DNA of 64,000 bases from Pseudomarimonas arenosa (GTDB taxonomy: Bacteria; Pseudomonadota; Gammaproteobacteria; Xanthomonadales; Xanthomonadaceae). This document shows positions 47,701-55,690 of the stretch, one piece after another. A model generated the notes under the pieces. That model was not told where the DNA came from. It searched no databases and saw only the letters and a program-made list of their open reading frames with translations. The stretch covers positions 1-64,000 of the forward strand of contig NZ_JACYTR010000021.1 of NCBI RefSeq assembly GCF_014841215.1. Reading direction: 5' to 3'. Each line of letters begins with the position of its first letter. Position 1 is the first letter of the stretch. A program made the translations under genes and the position numbers.

Positions 47701-49057
47701 TAAGTCCGCTCACTGCGCCCGGCCGCAGGCGTTGATCGCGCCCGCCATCGCCAAGTTGGCCGGAGAAGTTGAGACCCCAGCAGCTGACTGCGCCGTTCTG
47801 ATCCAGCGCGCAGCTATGCTCCTCGCCAACATCAAGTGCACTGATCGCTGTGTTGAGGCCCAGCGTTGCCAAGGGCACAAAGCTCTGGGTGGTGCTGCCG
47901 TCGCCGAGTTGACCACTGAAGTTCAGGCCCCAGCACTGCAAGGTGGCCTGCGCCGAACGGGCACAGCTATGCAGATCGCCCAGCGCAATTGCCGTAACGG
48001 AAGCGGCCAGGCCCTGCACCGGCGTGGCGATATGACGGCGAATCGGTGTGCCATCGCCAAGCTGGCCAACATCATTGCGGCCCCAGCAGTACACCTGCTC
48101 GGTGACCAGCGCGCAGCCATGTTCGGCGCCCAGATCGATCGCGCTGGCCGGGCCGGGCAGGCCAGCGGTGGCGATCGGTGTGCTGCGGTCGGTCTCGTCA
48201 TCACCGGCACCAAGCTGCGAATTATTGTTCGCCCCCCAACAACTAACTCCACCGCCGGCCCGCAAGGCGCAGCTGAAACGCTCGCCGCCGGCCACCCTCA
48301 GGCCGTCATCGATACCCTGTACAGCGACCGGGCTCAGTCGATCCTCGAAGCTGCCGTCACCCAGCTGGCCAGCGAAGTTGAAACCCCAACAGCGAATTCC
48401 ACCGCCATCCAGCACCGCGCAGCTGTGCCGCTGACCGGCGCCGATCGCCCGCACTCCGCTCGATAGGCCGGCAACCGCGGTGGGTGTCAACCGGTCGATA
48501 CCGCTGCCATCACCGAGTTGGCCGGCGTAGTTGGCACCCCAGCACAGCACCGCGCCTTGCTCGGTCAGGGCGCAGGTATGATCGGCGCCGGCCGCCAGCG
48601 CACGAACCCCGCTGTTAAGTCCCTGTGGGGTGACCAGGCTCAAGCCGAGTTCGGTACTGCCATCGCCGAGCTGGCCATAGAAGTTCATGCCCCAGCAGCG
48701 CACCGCGCCGTTGTCGAGTAGGGCGCAGCTGTGATCCTGACCGGCGGCCAGGGCTTTGACGAGTTCACCCAGACCGGCTACCGCCACCGGCAACAGTCGA
48801 TCACGCCGACTGCCATCGCCGAGCTGGGCGAGAAAATTCAAACCCCAGCAGCGCACGCCCCGCTGCTGATCGGCGGCACAGGTATGCGCGCCACCCGCAG
48901 CAACCGACTCGACTTGATCCAGCGGCACCGGCTGGGCCAGGGCCAGCGGCGTCGCCAGCAGCAGCGCCAGCATCCAGCACCGGCGATACAGGCCCCCCAA
49001 GGTCTTGCGACCAAGCCCCTTTCCAGCATGCCAACAGCGTCCGGCCTCGCACTTCAT
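44702..49057 (-). CDS. giant secreted protein with 14 RCC1 repeats, TolB-like region and two C-terminal modules
   Basis: The 1451-residue precursor has a basic start and a signal sequence (WMLALLLATPLALA|QP). Residues of about 50-735 contain 14 RCC1-type blades, each with a core such as CALLDNGAVRCWGMNFYGQLG; 14 would make two seven-bladed propellers. Nearly every blade has two cysteines (CA and CWG). A region of about 450 residues follows with TolB/PD40-like repeats such as SGRYLVFESEASNLIDGD and DMAFSGELLVFESDFPLVP. The last 260 residues hold two copies of a module, ATWWKEQESGWGLFIFDQG and DVWWGGADQSGWGLFLTHV, each followed by a WYTYD-like strand. Extracellular location is likely; binding partners are unknown. 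Confidence 0.85.
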   Translation of the reverse strand: MKCEAGRCWHAGKGLGRKTLGGLYRRCWMLALLLATPLALAQPVPLDQVESVAAGGAHTCAADQQRGVRCWGLNFLAQLGDGSRRDRLLPVAVAGLGELVKALAAGQDHSCALLDNGAVRCWGMNFYGQLGDGSTELGLSLVTPQGLNSGVRALAAGADHTCALTEQGAVLCWGANYAGQLGDGSGIDRLTPTAVAGLSSGVRAIGAGQRHSCAVLDGGGIRCWGFNFAGQLGDGSFEDRLSPVAVQGIDDGLRVAGGERFSCALRAGGGVSCWGANNNSQLGAGDDETDRSTPIATAGLPGPASAIDLGAEHGCALVTEQVYCWGRNDVGQLGDGTPIRRHIATPVQGLAASVTAIALGDLHSCARSAQATLQCWGLNFSGQLGDGSTTQSFVPLATLGLNTAISALDVGEEHSCALDQNGAVSCWGLNFSGQLGDGGRDQRLRPGAVSGLNSAVNAIDVGGFHACARRGGAALCWGRNDFGQLGDDSGLDQFSPVPVLGLDSGVSAISAGGVHSCAVQNGALFCWGHNFAGQLGDASDQRRFRPVPVVGLSSGVSQVASSFAAHTCALTSAGGLKCWGANERGQLGDGSTTTRLTPVDVPGLGSAIRQVALGREHSCALSTAGAVQCWGSNDNFQLGSFEIGDRLRPVDVPGLAQGVAQIALGNSHTCALSTAGAVSCFGRNDAGQIGDGTSLQRAEPAPVSGLQRDVIAIAAGAEHNCALLRGGAIRCWGSNYSGQFGNQRFAGSPTPVAVKLDRDNRKRPTPDGNAASLRPASDSSGRYLVFESEASNLIDGDSNQSRDVFRVDTHSGALQRVSLDNDGAQLGGHAGEAAISADGQRVLFIAPDAAVNALLGESAKARAKRQKGGQTGLFLRNMQTGTTQRIASTVSEGSSPRFAGNGGALVFTAINTEFSQGPTETRQVFLQPLDAAGLPQGSAQCVSCKSVLADGSDSGENSDGEGTDAVISADGQWVAWTSSAKNVLSGVQPACPSANTQVLLRNMQTGQVQTVSSPSSGGNCNQAGGQSSSPDMAFSGELLVFESDFPLVPHDSNQLQDVYLFDAQSNALTRLSETSSGADGNGASASPSIAGDGQTVVFQSQAYNLSSQADNNEVADIFSWSAGQTGLSRVSDNAIGDQADAVSDYPVLNFGGTQVIFESDATNLLLGRGGLDTNGVTDLFQSINPSAVTALKTATWWKEQESGWGLFIFDQGNLLAPAWFTYDDDGEPAWFLAGGAFPQADGSFRGDLFRFTGLPYNQIGGIASETSTAVGSLSLRFIGDQSLRFEYQVGAVSQFKQLTRFPFGPRRLVCRPSSDPNREFASNYSDVWWGGADQSGWGLFLTHVGDGLFAIWYTYDLDHEPLFLSLLTQRQADGRFSGQVFRQADGLPFDQIDNQPPSPGAQAIGTVSFEFDNGAHGRFSYQIDGVNQTREIQRLQVGSVASSCETVELVD

Positions 49058-49234
49058 GGCGAACTCCCCGGCAGCGCCATGGCGGTGACTTATTGTGCGC
49101 CGCTGTTGCGCCTGCGGAAACCCTGGGGGGGATTCGGGTTTCGCAACAGCCCGCCGCTCCAGCGGCTTGTCTGCTCCTCTGTGCTTAGCGCTAACTAACC
49201 GCTGTCAGTCGAACTTGGCCTTATCCCGCTTTGA

Positions 49235-49262
49235 CGAATCCCGAACCCCAAATCCCGAATCC
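49235..49262. repeat. heptamer repeat tract downstream of the natB-like gene
   Basis: Four seven-base units, CGAATCC, CGAACCC, CAAATCC and CGAATCC, stand in a row. They lie 7 bases after the stop codon of the ABC permease gene (reverse strand). A related heptamer tract lies before the ABC ATPase gene. Bases 49058-49234 hold nothing else that I recognise. Confidence 0.7.
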
Positions 49263-49269
49263 CGGCTCC

Positions 49270-50442
49270 TCACGCCGAGATCGCCAGCTTCTCGCGATGG
49301 TACAGACGGGCGGCAATCAGCCACAGCAGCGCGCCGAGGCCGAGTCCGGCCGCCAGGTACACGCCCCATTCGCTGGCCAGTACCGGCTCGCTGCGCACGA
49401 TGCGGATGATCAGCTGGTTCTGTGCCAGGAACGGCACCGTGAACATCCACAGCTGATCCTTGATCGGATTCACCATCAGGATGATGGTCGGAATCATCGG
49501 TAACAGCATCAGAATACCCATGTAGCTCTGCGCTTCCTTCATCGACTTGGCGCTGGCCGACAACAAGGTCAGCAGGGTGGTGCCGAGCAGCACCATCGGC
49601 ATCAGCACAACCAGCAGTTTGGCGGTGACCCACCAGGTGACTTCGACGCCCTTGAAGGTGGCACCGGCAAACAGGAAGGCGACCTTGAAGGACACCATGA
49701 TCAACAGCAGGGATACCAGACCAAATACACAGGCAGCGCCGATCTTGCCGCTCATGATCAGGCTGCGTGAGGCCGGCGTGGCCAGCAAGGGTTCCAGCGA
49801 CTGCCGCTCGCGTTCGCCGGCGGTGGCATCGATCACCAGATAGGCGCCGCCCAGGAAGGCACTGAGAATCAACAGGTAGGGCAACAAGGCGCTGAGAATC
49901 TGTCCGCGCTGGGCCTCGGGCGTGGCGAGGTCGCGCGAGTTGGTGCGCAGCGCCTTGCTCAGCTGCGGATTGACCCCGCGGGTCAGCAGACGCAGATGTC
50001 CTGCAGTTTGGCTGTAGGCATCGAGCACCCCGCGCACCCGGCGCAGTGGAATCTCGGTATCGCGGCGGGTGGAATCAAAGATCAACTCGATATCGGCCGG
50101 CTCGCTGGCTCGCCATTGATCACCGAACTCGGCCGGAATGCGCAGAATCACGTCGCGATTTTGTGCCCGAATCTCGGCGTCGGCGTCGGCCGGCGCCGGC
50201 AGTACCTCGATGTTGTGGGTGGACAGGAAGTTGACCAGATTGGGGGCGTGCTCGGCGCCCACCACAGGCAGCTTCAGCGTGCTTTCCAGCTGGGTCTTGG
50301 CGCGCTTTTCGGCCAAAGCACCCATGCCCAGAATCAAGGCCGGAAAGAGCAGCGGACCCATCAATAGATTCAGCAGAAAGGTGCGGCGATCGCGGAACAG
50401 GTCGAGCAGTTCCTTGTGCATTACGACGAACAGAGTCTTCAT
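49270..50442 (-). CDS. ABC-2 type exporter permease, NatB-like
   Basis: The 390-residue inner-membrane protein has a first helix (FLLNLLMGPLLFPALILGMGAL), a long extracytoplasmic domain and five further helices from near residue 190 (LLPYLLILSAFLGGAYLVIDATAGERERQSLEPLLATP). The ERERQSLE segment is the characteristic coupling region of NatB/YhaP-type permeases. Its ATG overlaps the stop of the ATPase gene. The substrate is unknown; sodium export, known for Bacillus NatAB, should not be assumed. Confidence 0.88.
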   Translation of the reverse strand: MKTLFVVMHKELLDLFRDRRTFLLNLLMGPLLFPALILGMGALAEKRAKTQLESTLKLPVVGAEHAPNLVNFLSTHNIEVLPAPADADAEIRAQNRDVILRIPAEFGDQWRASEPADIELIFDSTRRDTEIPLRRVRGVLDAYSQTAGHLRLLTRGVNPQLSKALRTNSRDLATPEAQRGQILSALLPYLLILSAFLGGAYLVIDATAGERERQSLEPLLATPASRSLIMSGKIGAACVFGLVSLLLIMVSFKVAFLFAGATFKGVEVTWWVTAKLLVVLMPMVLLGTTLLTLLSASAKSMKEAQSYMGILMLLPMIPTIILMVNPIKDQLWMFTVPFLAQNQLIIRIVRSEPVLASEWGVYLAAGLGLGALLWLIAARLYHREKLAISA

Positions 50443-51185
50443 GCCTGCAGCCCCTCTTCCGAACCGATCAGTTTGACGAAGGCATCCTCAAGATTGTCTT
50501 CCGCGGTCTTGCTGCGCAGTTCATCGGCAGTGCCTTCGGCGACCACCTTGCCCTTGGCGATCACCACGATCCGATCGCAGAGCGCCGCAACCTCCTGCAT
50601 GATGTGACTGGAGAAGATCACGCAGCGCCCTTCGGCGCGCAGCTGACGCAAGAACTCGCGCAAGGCGCGGGTGGTCATCACATCCAGCCCATTGGTGGGT
50701 TCGTCGAGAATGACATTCTTTGGATCATGCACCAGAGCGCGGGCAATCGCGGTCTTGGTGCGCTGCCCCTGGGAGAATCCTTCGGCCTGACGATCGAGTA
50801 CGTCCTCCATGCCCAGCGCCCGACTTAGCACATCGGTTCGCTGCTTGATCAAAGCGTCGTCAAGTCCGTGTAGCCGGCCAAAGTAGGCGATATTCTCGCG
50901 CGCCGTCAGACGCTTGTAGACCCCGCGCGCATCAGGCAGCACGCCCAGACGCCGCCGCACCGCTTCGGCCTCGCGGGCGATGTCGAGACCATCGACCTTG
51001 ACCGCACCCTGGTCCGGCGTCATCAGGGTGTACAGCATGCGCATGGTGGTCGTCTTGCCGGCGCCATTGGGTCCAAGCAGGCCAGTGATCTCGCCGTCGC
51101 GGGCACTGAAACTCACCCCATCAACGGCCTTGACCAGACCGGTCTTGGTCTTGAATTGCTTATGCAGGTTATCGACTTGGATCAT
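50439..51185 (-). CDS. ABC exporter ATPase, NatA-like
   Basis: This is the 248-residue nucleotide-binding subunit for the following permease. Walker A is GPNGAGKTTTMRML, the signature FSQGQRTKTAIARALV and Walker B NVILDEPTNGLD. The ATG is placed 43 codons into the open frame at MIQVDNLHKQF, since the upstream codons consist of the GTGATTN heptamer tract. NatA-NatB coupling is by a 4-base overlap. Confidence 0.9.
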   Translation of the reverse strand: MIQVDNLHKQFKTKTGLVKAVDGVSFSARDGEITGLLGPNGAGKTTTMRMLYTLMTPDQGAVKVDGLDIAREAEAVRRRLGVLPDARGVYKRLTARENIAYFGRLHGLDDALIKQRTDVLSRALGMEDVLDRQAEGFSQGQRTKTAIARALVHDPKNVILDEPTNGLDVMTTRALREFLRQLRAEGRCVIFSSHIMQEVAALCDRIVVIAKGKVVAEGTADELRSKTAEDNLEDAFVKLIGSEEGLQA

Positions 51186-51195
51186 TGGCTTGTCC

Positions 51196-51325
51196 GTGAT
51201 TGGTGATTTGTGATTGGTGATTCGTTGTTGGAGGCTTTCGCTTGTGGCTGAGCCGAGAGCGGGAACGACTGGCCGGCTGTTCGGATCGAAGCGCAGCCAA
51301 TCACGAATCACCAATCACGAATCAC
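51196..51325. repeat. pair of inverted heptamer repeat tracts
   Basis: Four GTGATTN units lie at 51196-51223, and four complementary NAATCAC units at 51298-51325, with 74 bases between. Each unit agrees with its partner at six of seven positions, so the two tracts can pair. They fill the gap between the hydrolase and the ABC ATPase gene. The promoter of the ABC genes must lie within or beside them. Confidence 0.8.
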
Positions 51326-51331
51326 GGCAAC

Positions 51332-52864
51332 TCAGGGCTCCCACCCATACACTCCGGCGAATGGCGGCAGCGGTTTCAGTCGGCCGAGGCATTCGGGTTT
51401 CAGCGCCTTGGCGTCGGCGGTCTCAAGAAACTGAGCATAGAGTTTCGGCATACAGCCAAGCCCGATGGCGCCATGCCCCTGACCTTTCATGATCAGGTGC
51501 CGGCCTTTGGGCAGGTGCTGCACCACCTCCTCGCCGTAGCGCGGCGGAGTGACCGGGTCGAACTCGCCGGATAACACCAGCACCGGCAGTTCCGGATTGC
51601 TCAACGGTTGGCGAAAGTTGGGGTCGCGCGTACCGCGCGGCCAGACCGCACATTGGGCCTTGGTGAAGGCAATGAATTCAGGCCCCATCACGGTGCCGTC
51701 GTCAGCGCTGCTCTCGCTGAGGTCGTCGGCATCCTCGGTGCAGCTCACCGACAGCTGCATGCCGTGATAGAGCTGGTCAGTCAGGTTGCCTACGAGGGCG
51801 CGTGCCTGGGCCAGCAGGTCGGCGTAGCGTCCCTCGGACGCCTCGTGGATCAGATACGGCAAGGCGGTGGCAGATTCCTGTGAATAGGCGTACATGCGCA
51901 GCAATAGCGCCAAGTGACCAAAGGCCGGCTTTTCCTTCTGCCAGAGGCCACTGGTTGAATCACGGTAGCTGACTTCCTCTAGCTCACCTTGCTCCAGCAG
52001 CGCGCGCACCTGGGTCAATTGTTCGCGCGGGTTCCCCAGCTTTTCGGCACAGCCGCCGGCTTCGACGCAGCGCTCAAACTGCTGGTTCAGGGCGTCCTCG
52101 AGATTGCGCGCATGTTCGGCGCCGAGCACCAAAGTGTTGGGTACCACGGCATCGAGCACCACCGTGCGGGTGTGCTCGGGATAGCGGGCCGCGTATTGCT
52201 GCGCCACGCGGGTACCGTAGGAAATGCCGATCAGGTTGATTTTCTCGATGGCCAGTCTTTGCCGTACTTCGTCGAGATCATCGATGTGTTCTGAAGTGCC
52301 ATAAAAGCGCAGATCGGCCTTCTGCGACAGGGCTTCCACACATCGCCTGGCGAATTCGCCGGCTTGGTTGGGGTCGTCTTCGGCGCTTTCGGTGATCGCC
52401 GCCACGCCGGCCGCATTGCGACAGACCAGCGGGTTGGAATCGCCGGTGCCGCGGGCATCGAGCAGGAATACATCACGGTTGCGCCGGGCATCGCGGAAGG
52501 CGTGGTTGACCATCGGATAGGCCTGCTTGGCCGCTTGCCCCGGTCCGCCGGCAAGCATGACGATCGGATCGGGTTCGGCATCGCCGCTGGCCGGCACCCA
52601 GGCCAGGCCCAGCGAAATTCGCCGCGACTCGGGGTTGCTGCGATCTTCTGCAACCTCCACCTCGGTGCAATACGCTTCGATCGAGTAGGGCAGATTGCCG
52701 GCATGCAACGCACAAGGCTCGAAGTCCAGGTTGCCTTGCCGACGCAGGGTGGCCGGATCGGCGGCGCAGGCCAGGGCGCTCACGCTCAGCAGCATCGCGG
52801 CCGTCAGGCTGCGCCGGGCGAGGGTGGGCTGGCCGAGCGGGCTCGGTTGATTGCGATTGATCAT
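51332..52864 (-). CDS. secreted alpha/beta hydrolase, TAP-type aminopeptidase family
   Basis: The 510-residue precursor has a signal peptide (SLTAAMLLSVSALACA|AD). It resembles the tripeptidyl aminopeptidase/proline iminopeptidase group of secreted hydrolases. The nucleophile is in NLIGISYGTRVAQQYA, the acid in LSGEFDPVTPP and the histidine in KGQGHGAIGLGC, so a full Ser-Asp-His triad is present. The C-terminal part is TAP_C-like. I use the second of two adjacent ATG codons because AGGAG is six bases before it. Substrate unknown, probably short peptides. Confidence 0.85.
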   Translation of the reverse strand: MINRNQPSPLGQPTLARRSLTAAMLLSVSALACAADPATLRRQGNLDFEPCALHAGNLPYSIEAYCTEVEVAEDRSNPESRRISLGLAWVPASGDAEPDPIVMLAGGPGQAAKQAYPMVNHAFRDARRNRDVFLLDARGTGDSNPLVCRNAAGVAAITESAEDDPNQAGEFARRCVEALSQKADLRFYGTSEHIDDLDEVRQRLAIEKINLIGISYGTRVAQQYAARYPEHTRTVVLDAVVPNTLVLGAEHARNLEDALNQQFERCVEAGGCAEKLGNPREQLTQVRALLEQGELEEVSYRDSTSGLWQKEKPAFGHLALLLRMYAYSQESATALPYLIHEASEGRYADLLAQARALVGNLTDQLYHGMQLSVSCTEDADDLSESSADDGTVMGPEFIAFTKAQCAVWPRGTRDPNFRQPLSNPELPVLVLSGEFDPVTPPRYGEEVVQHLPKGRHLIMKGQGHGAIGLGCMPKLYAQFLETADAKALKPECLGRLKPLPPFAGVYGWEP

Positions 52865-52951
52865 CATTGTCTCCTGGCCGGCAGCGGGCCGCTGGCAGAG
52901 TAGAACGAAGTTCACAGCGCTTTGTGACGCGCTGAATGCGAGGCAGCCGGC

Positions 52952-53767
52952 CTATTTGCTTGAGACATACTTCTCGCGGCGGATATGCGGTACGGGCAGG
53001 CCAGCTTCCTTGAGCACCTCGAAGCTGGCATCGACCATGTTCGGGTTGCCGCAAAGATAGGCGATATCGCCCTCCGGGTCGGGTTGAAACTCGGCCAGGG
53101 CGTTCTGCACATAGCCCTGTCGATCGTCAGCACGCGGCTGCGCCGGCATCTCTCGCGAGAAGCAGGGCACGAAGCGGAAGCCCGGTGTGGTCTCGGCGAA
53201 GGCGGCGAATTCATCGGCGTACAGCAACTCGGTCGGGGTGCGGGCGCCAAACAGCAAGATCACTTCGATGCCGCGTTCACGGATCTGCTGCGCCAGCTGC
53301 GGCAGCATGGCGCGGTACGGTGTGACGCCGGTGCCGGTGCCGACCAGCAAATAGCGTCGATTCTGGTCGTTCGGCATCAGGCAAAAGCGTCCAAATGGAC
53401 CACTGGCCTCGACCCGGTCGCCTTCCTTGAGGTGCTCGAACAGGGCGGTGGCGGCACCCCCGCTGACGTAGGACACCGCCATCTCGATCGGCAGGTCCGG
53501 TCGGGCCTGTCCGTCGTACACCGTGGCAATGGAATAGCTGCGCTTGGTCGGCTTGCCATCGTCGTAGTGGAAGTGCACCTGCAGAAACTGGCCCGGTAGA
53601 AAGCTCAGACTGTCGCCGTCGTCGCGCTGAAACACCAGATGGCGCACGCTGGGGGCGATCATCCGGCTGGCGGTAAGGCGCAAGGGAAAATGTTGAGGCA
53701 CGATCGATCCGAAGCTGGAAAACGAGGCCGATATACTACCGCCCCCGGTGTTCGACACAGTGTTCAT
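52952..53767 (-). CDS. fpr: ferredoxin-NADP reductase
   Basis: This flavoenzyme exchanges electrons between NADP(H) and ferredoxin or flavodoxin. The 271-residue protein has the FAD-binding RSYSIATVYDG and the GGAATALFEHLKEGD region. The pyridine-nucleotide site is GTGTGVTPYRAML, with the conserved CGNPNMVD. It ends HIRREKYVSSK, close to the usual aromatic-plus-short-tail C-terminus of bacterial Fpr. It is divergent from the yadG-like gene with only 50 bases between, so the promoters overlap. Confidence 0.9.
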   Translation of the reverse strand: MNTVSNTGGGSISASFSSFGSIVPQHFPLRLTASRMIAPSVRHLVFQRDDGDSLSFLPGQFLQVHFHYDDGKPTKRSYSIATVYDGQARPDLPIEMAVSYVSGGAATALFEHLKEGDRVEASGPFGRFCLMPNDQNRRYLLVGTGTGVTPYRAMLPQLAQQIRERGIEVILLFGARTPTELLYADEFAAFAETTPGFRFVPCFSREMPAQPRADDRQGYVQNALAEFQPDPEGDIAYLCGNPNMVDASFEVLKEAGLPVPHIRREKYVSSK

Positions 53768-53817
53768 CGCCGCGACGCCGCCCTGGACCGGGCCCGATCC
53801 ACCCTACGGACAGACTG

Positions 53818-54753
53818 ATGAGTGCCCTACCCGCCCTTAGCATCCGCGATCTACGCAAGACTTATGACAACCGCGTCGAGGCCCTGAAGGGGGTCAGTCT
53901 GGACGTGCAGGAGGGCGACTTCTTCGCCCTGCTCGGCCCCAACGGTGCCGGCAAATCGACCCTGATTGGCGTAGTCAGCTCCCTGGTCAATGCCAGCGGC
54001 GGACGGGTCGAGGTGTTCGGCGTCGATATCCAGAAGCGGCGCTCGCAGGCAATGCGCCTGATTGGCCTCGTGCCGCAGGAAATCAACTTCAATATGTTCG
54101 AAAAGCCGCTGGACATCTGCGTCAACTACGCCGGTTTCTACGGCGTGCCGCGGGCCGAAGCAGTGCAGCGTGCCGAACGTGAGCTGCGCGCCGCCCAGCT
54201 GTGGGACAAGGCCCAGGTGATGAGTCGCACTTTGTCCGGCGGCATGAAGCGGCGTCTGATGATCGCTCGCGCCATGATGACCGAGCCGCGTCTGCTGATC
54301 CTCGATGAGCCCACCGCCGGAGTCGATATCGAGATTCGCCGCAGCATGTGGAAGACCTTGCGCGAGGTGAATGCCCGCGGCTCCTCGGTGATCCTGACTA
54401 CCCATTATCTGGAGGAAGCCGAGAGCCTGTGCCGCAATCTGGCCATCATCGACCACGGCCGGATCATCGAATCCGGCCCGATGAAGCAATTGCTGGCCAA
54501 ACTCGACAACGAGGGCTTCCTGTTCGATATCGAAAACGAGCTGCCTGCCGAACTGCCGCTCATCGAGGGTGCCCAGCTGAGTGCGATTGATGCACATACG
54601 CTGGAGCTGGAAATGCCGCGATCGAAGAGCCTTAACGCGGTGTTTGAGCGCCTCAATCAAGCCGGCATCGTGGTGCGCTCGATGCGCAACAAGGCCAACC
54701 GGCTGGAGGAACTGTTCGTCAGCTTGACCGGCAGCGGCGACAAAGCAGCTTGA
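53818..54753 (+). CDS. ABC-2 exporter ATPase, YadG-like
   Basis: The product is a 311-residue ATPase. Walker A is LGPNGAGKSTLIGV, the signature MSRTLSGGMKRRLMIARAMM and Walker B LLILDEPTAGVDIEIRR. The first half closely follows E. coli YadG. The last 70 residues form a small regulatory domain. Function of YadGH-type exporters is not settled, and nothing in the neighbourhood tells the substrate. Confidence 0.9.
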   Translation: MSALPALSIRDLRKTYDNRVEALKGVSLDVQEGDFFALLGPNGAGKSTLIGVVSSLVNASGGRVEVFGVDIQKRRSQAMRLIGLVPQEINFNMFEKPLDICVNYAGFYGVPRAEAVQRAERELRAAQLWDKAQVMSRTLSGGMKRRLMIARAMMTEPRLLILDEPTAGVDIEIRRSMWKTLREVNARGSSVILTTHYLEEAESLCRNLAIIDHGRIIESGPMKQLLAKLDNEGFLFDIENELPAELPLIEGAQLSAIDAHTLELEMPRSKSLNAVFERLNQAGIVVRSMRNKANRLEELFVSLTGSGDKAA

Positions 54754-54791
54754 GCGACTCCCCACTCCCGACTTTCGACCCCCGGCCTTCC

Positions 54792-55559
54792 ATGCACCCG
54801 AATCTAGTTGCCTATCACACCATTGTTCGCCGCGAGATCAATCGCATCCTGCGCATCTGGGGCCAGACCCTGGTGCCACCGGCGATTACCATGACCCTGT
54901 ATTTCCTCATCTTTGGCAGCCTGATCGGCCGACGCATCGGTGAAATGGGTGGTTTTGACTACATGGATTTCATCGTTCCCGGGCTGGTGATGATGAGCGT
55001 GATTCAGAACGCCTACGGCAACATTTCTTCGAGCTTCTTCGGTGCCAAGTTTGGTCGTCATGTCGAGGAGCTGCTGGTCAGTCCGTTGCCGAACTGGATC
55101 ATCCTGTCCGGCTATGTCACCGGTGCGGTGTTCCGCGGCCTGATGGTGGGCATCATCGTGCTGGCGATTGCCATGTGCTTTACCCATGTGCGGATTCCAC
55201 ACCCAATCGTCATGCTCAGTACGGTGCTGTTGTCAGCTACGGTGTTTGCCCTGGCCGGCTTCGTCAACGCGGTGTATGCCAAGAAGTTCGATGACATCGC
55301 CATCGTGCCGACCTTTATCCTTACCCCACTGACCTATCTGGGTGGAGTGTTCTATTCGGTGACCTTGTTGCCGGATTTCTGGGAGAACGTCAGCTGGTTC
55401 AATCCGGTTCTGCACATGGTCAATGCGTTCCGTTTTGGCCTGCTCGGAGTGAGTGATGTGCCGCTGTGGATCGCCTACGCCGTCATGCTGGGTCTGGCCT
55501 TTGGCTTGAGCGTGCTCGGCTTGCAGTTGTTGCAGCGCGGCATCGGGCTGCGCAGCTGA
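54792..55559 (+). CDS. ABC-2 exporter permease, YadH-like
   Basis: The 255-residue permease has six helices. The segments IWGQTLVPPAITMTLYFLIF, DYMDFIVPGLVMMSVIQNAY and FILTPLTYLGGVFYSVTLLP correspond to E. coli YadH (256 residues), which supports the ATG start used here. A TTG 42 bases earlier, overlapping the ATPase stop, would add 14 residues without family support. Partner of the preceding ATPase. Confidence 0.9.
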   Translation: MHPNLVAYHTIVRREINRILRIWGQTLVPPAITMTLYFLIFGSLIGRRIGEMGGFDYMDFIVPGLVMMSVIQNAYGNISSSFFGAKFGRHVEELLVSPLPNWIILSGYVTGAVFRGLMVGIIVLAIAMCFTHVRIPHPIVMLSTVLLSATVFALAGFVNAVYAKKFDDIAIVPTFILTPLTYLGGVFYSVTLLPDFWENVSWFNPVLHMVNAFRFGLLGVSDVPLWIAYAVMLGLAFGLSVLGLQLLQRGIGLRS

Positions 55560-55690
55560 ATCCACTCCCAATCAACAGCGCAACCGGCGCTGAATCAGTC
55601 GCCCGATTGGCGACGAGTTCACAGCGGATTTATCCCCGGACCGCCGTGCTGCCGTAAGCTGGGCAGAGCCCGATGGCGGGGAGCAAAGCT

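Noticed and set aside
51196-51325. Heptamer tracts considered as a CRISPR array
   Set aside because: Units are seven bases without spacers and the two tracts are inverted to each other.
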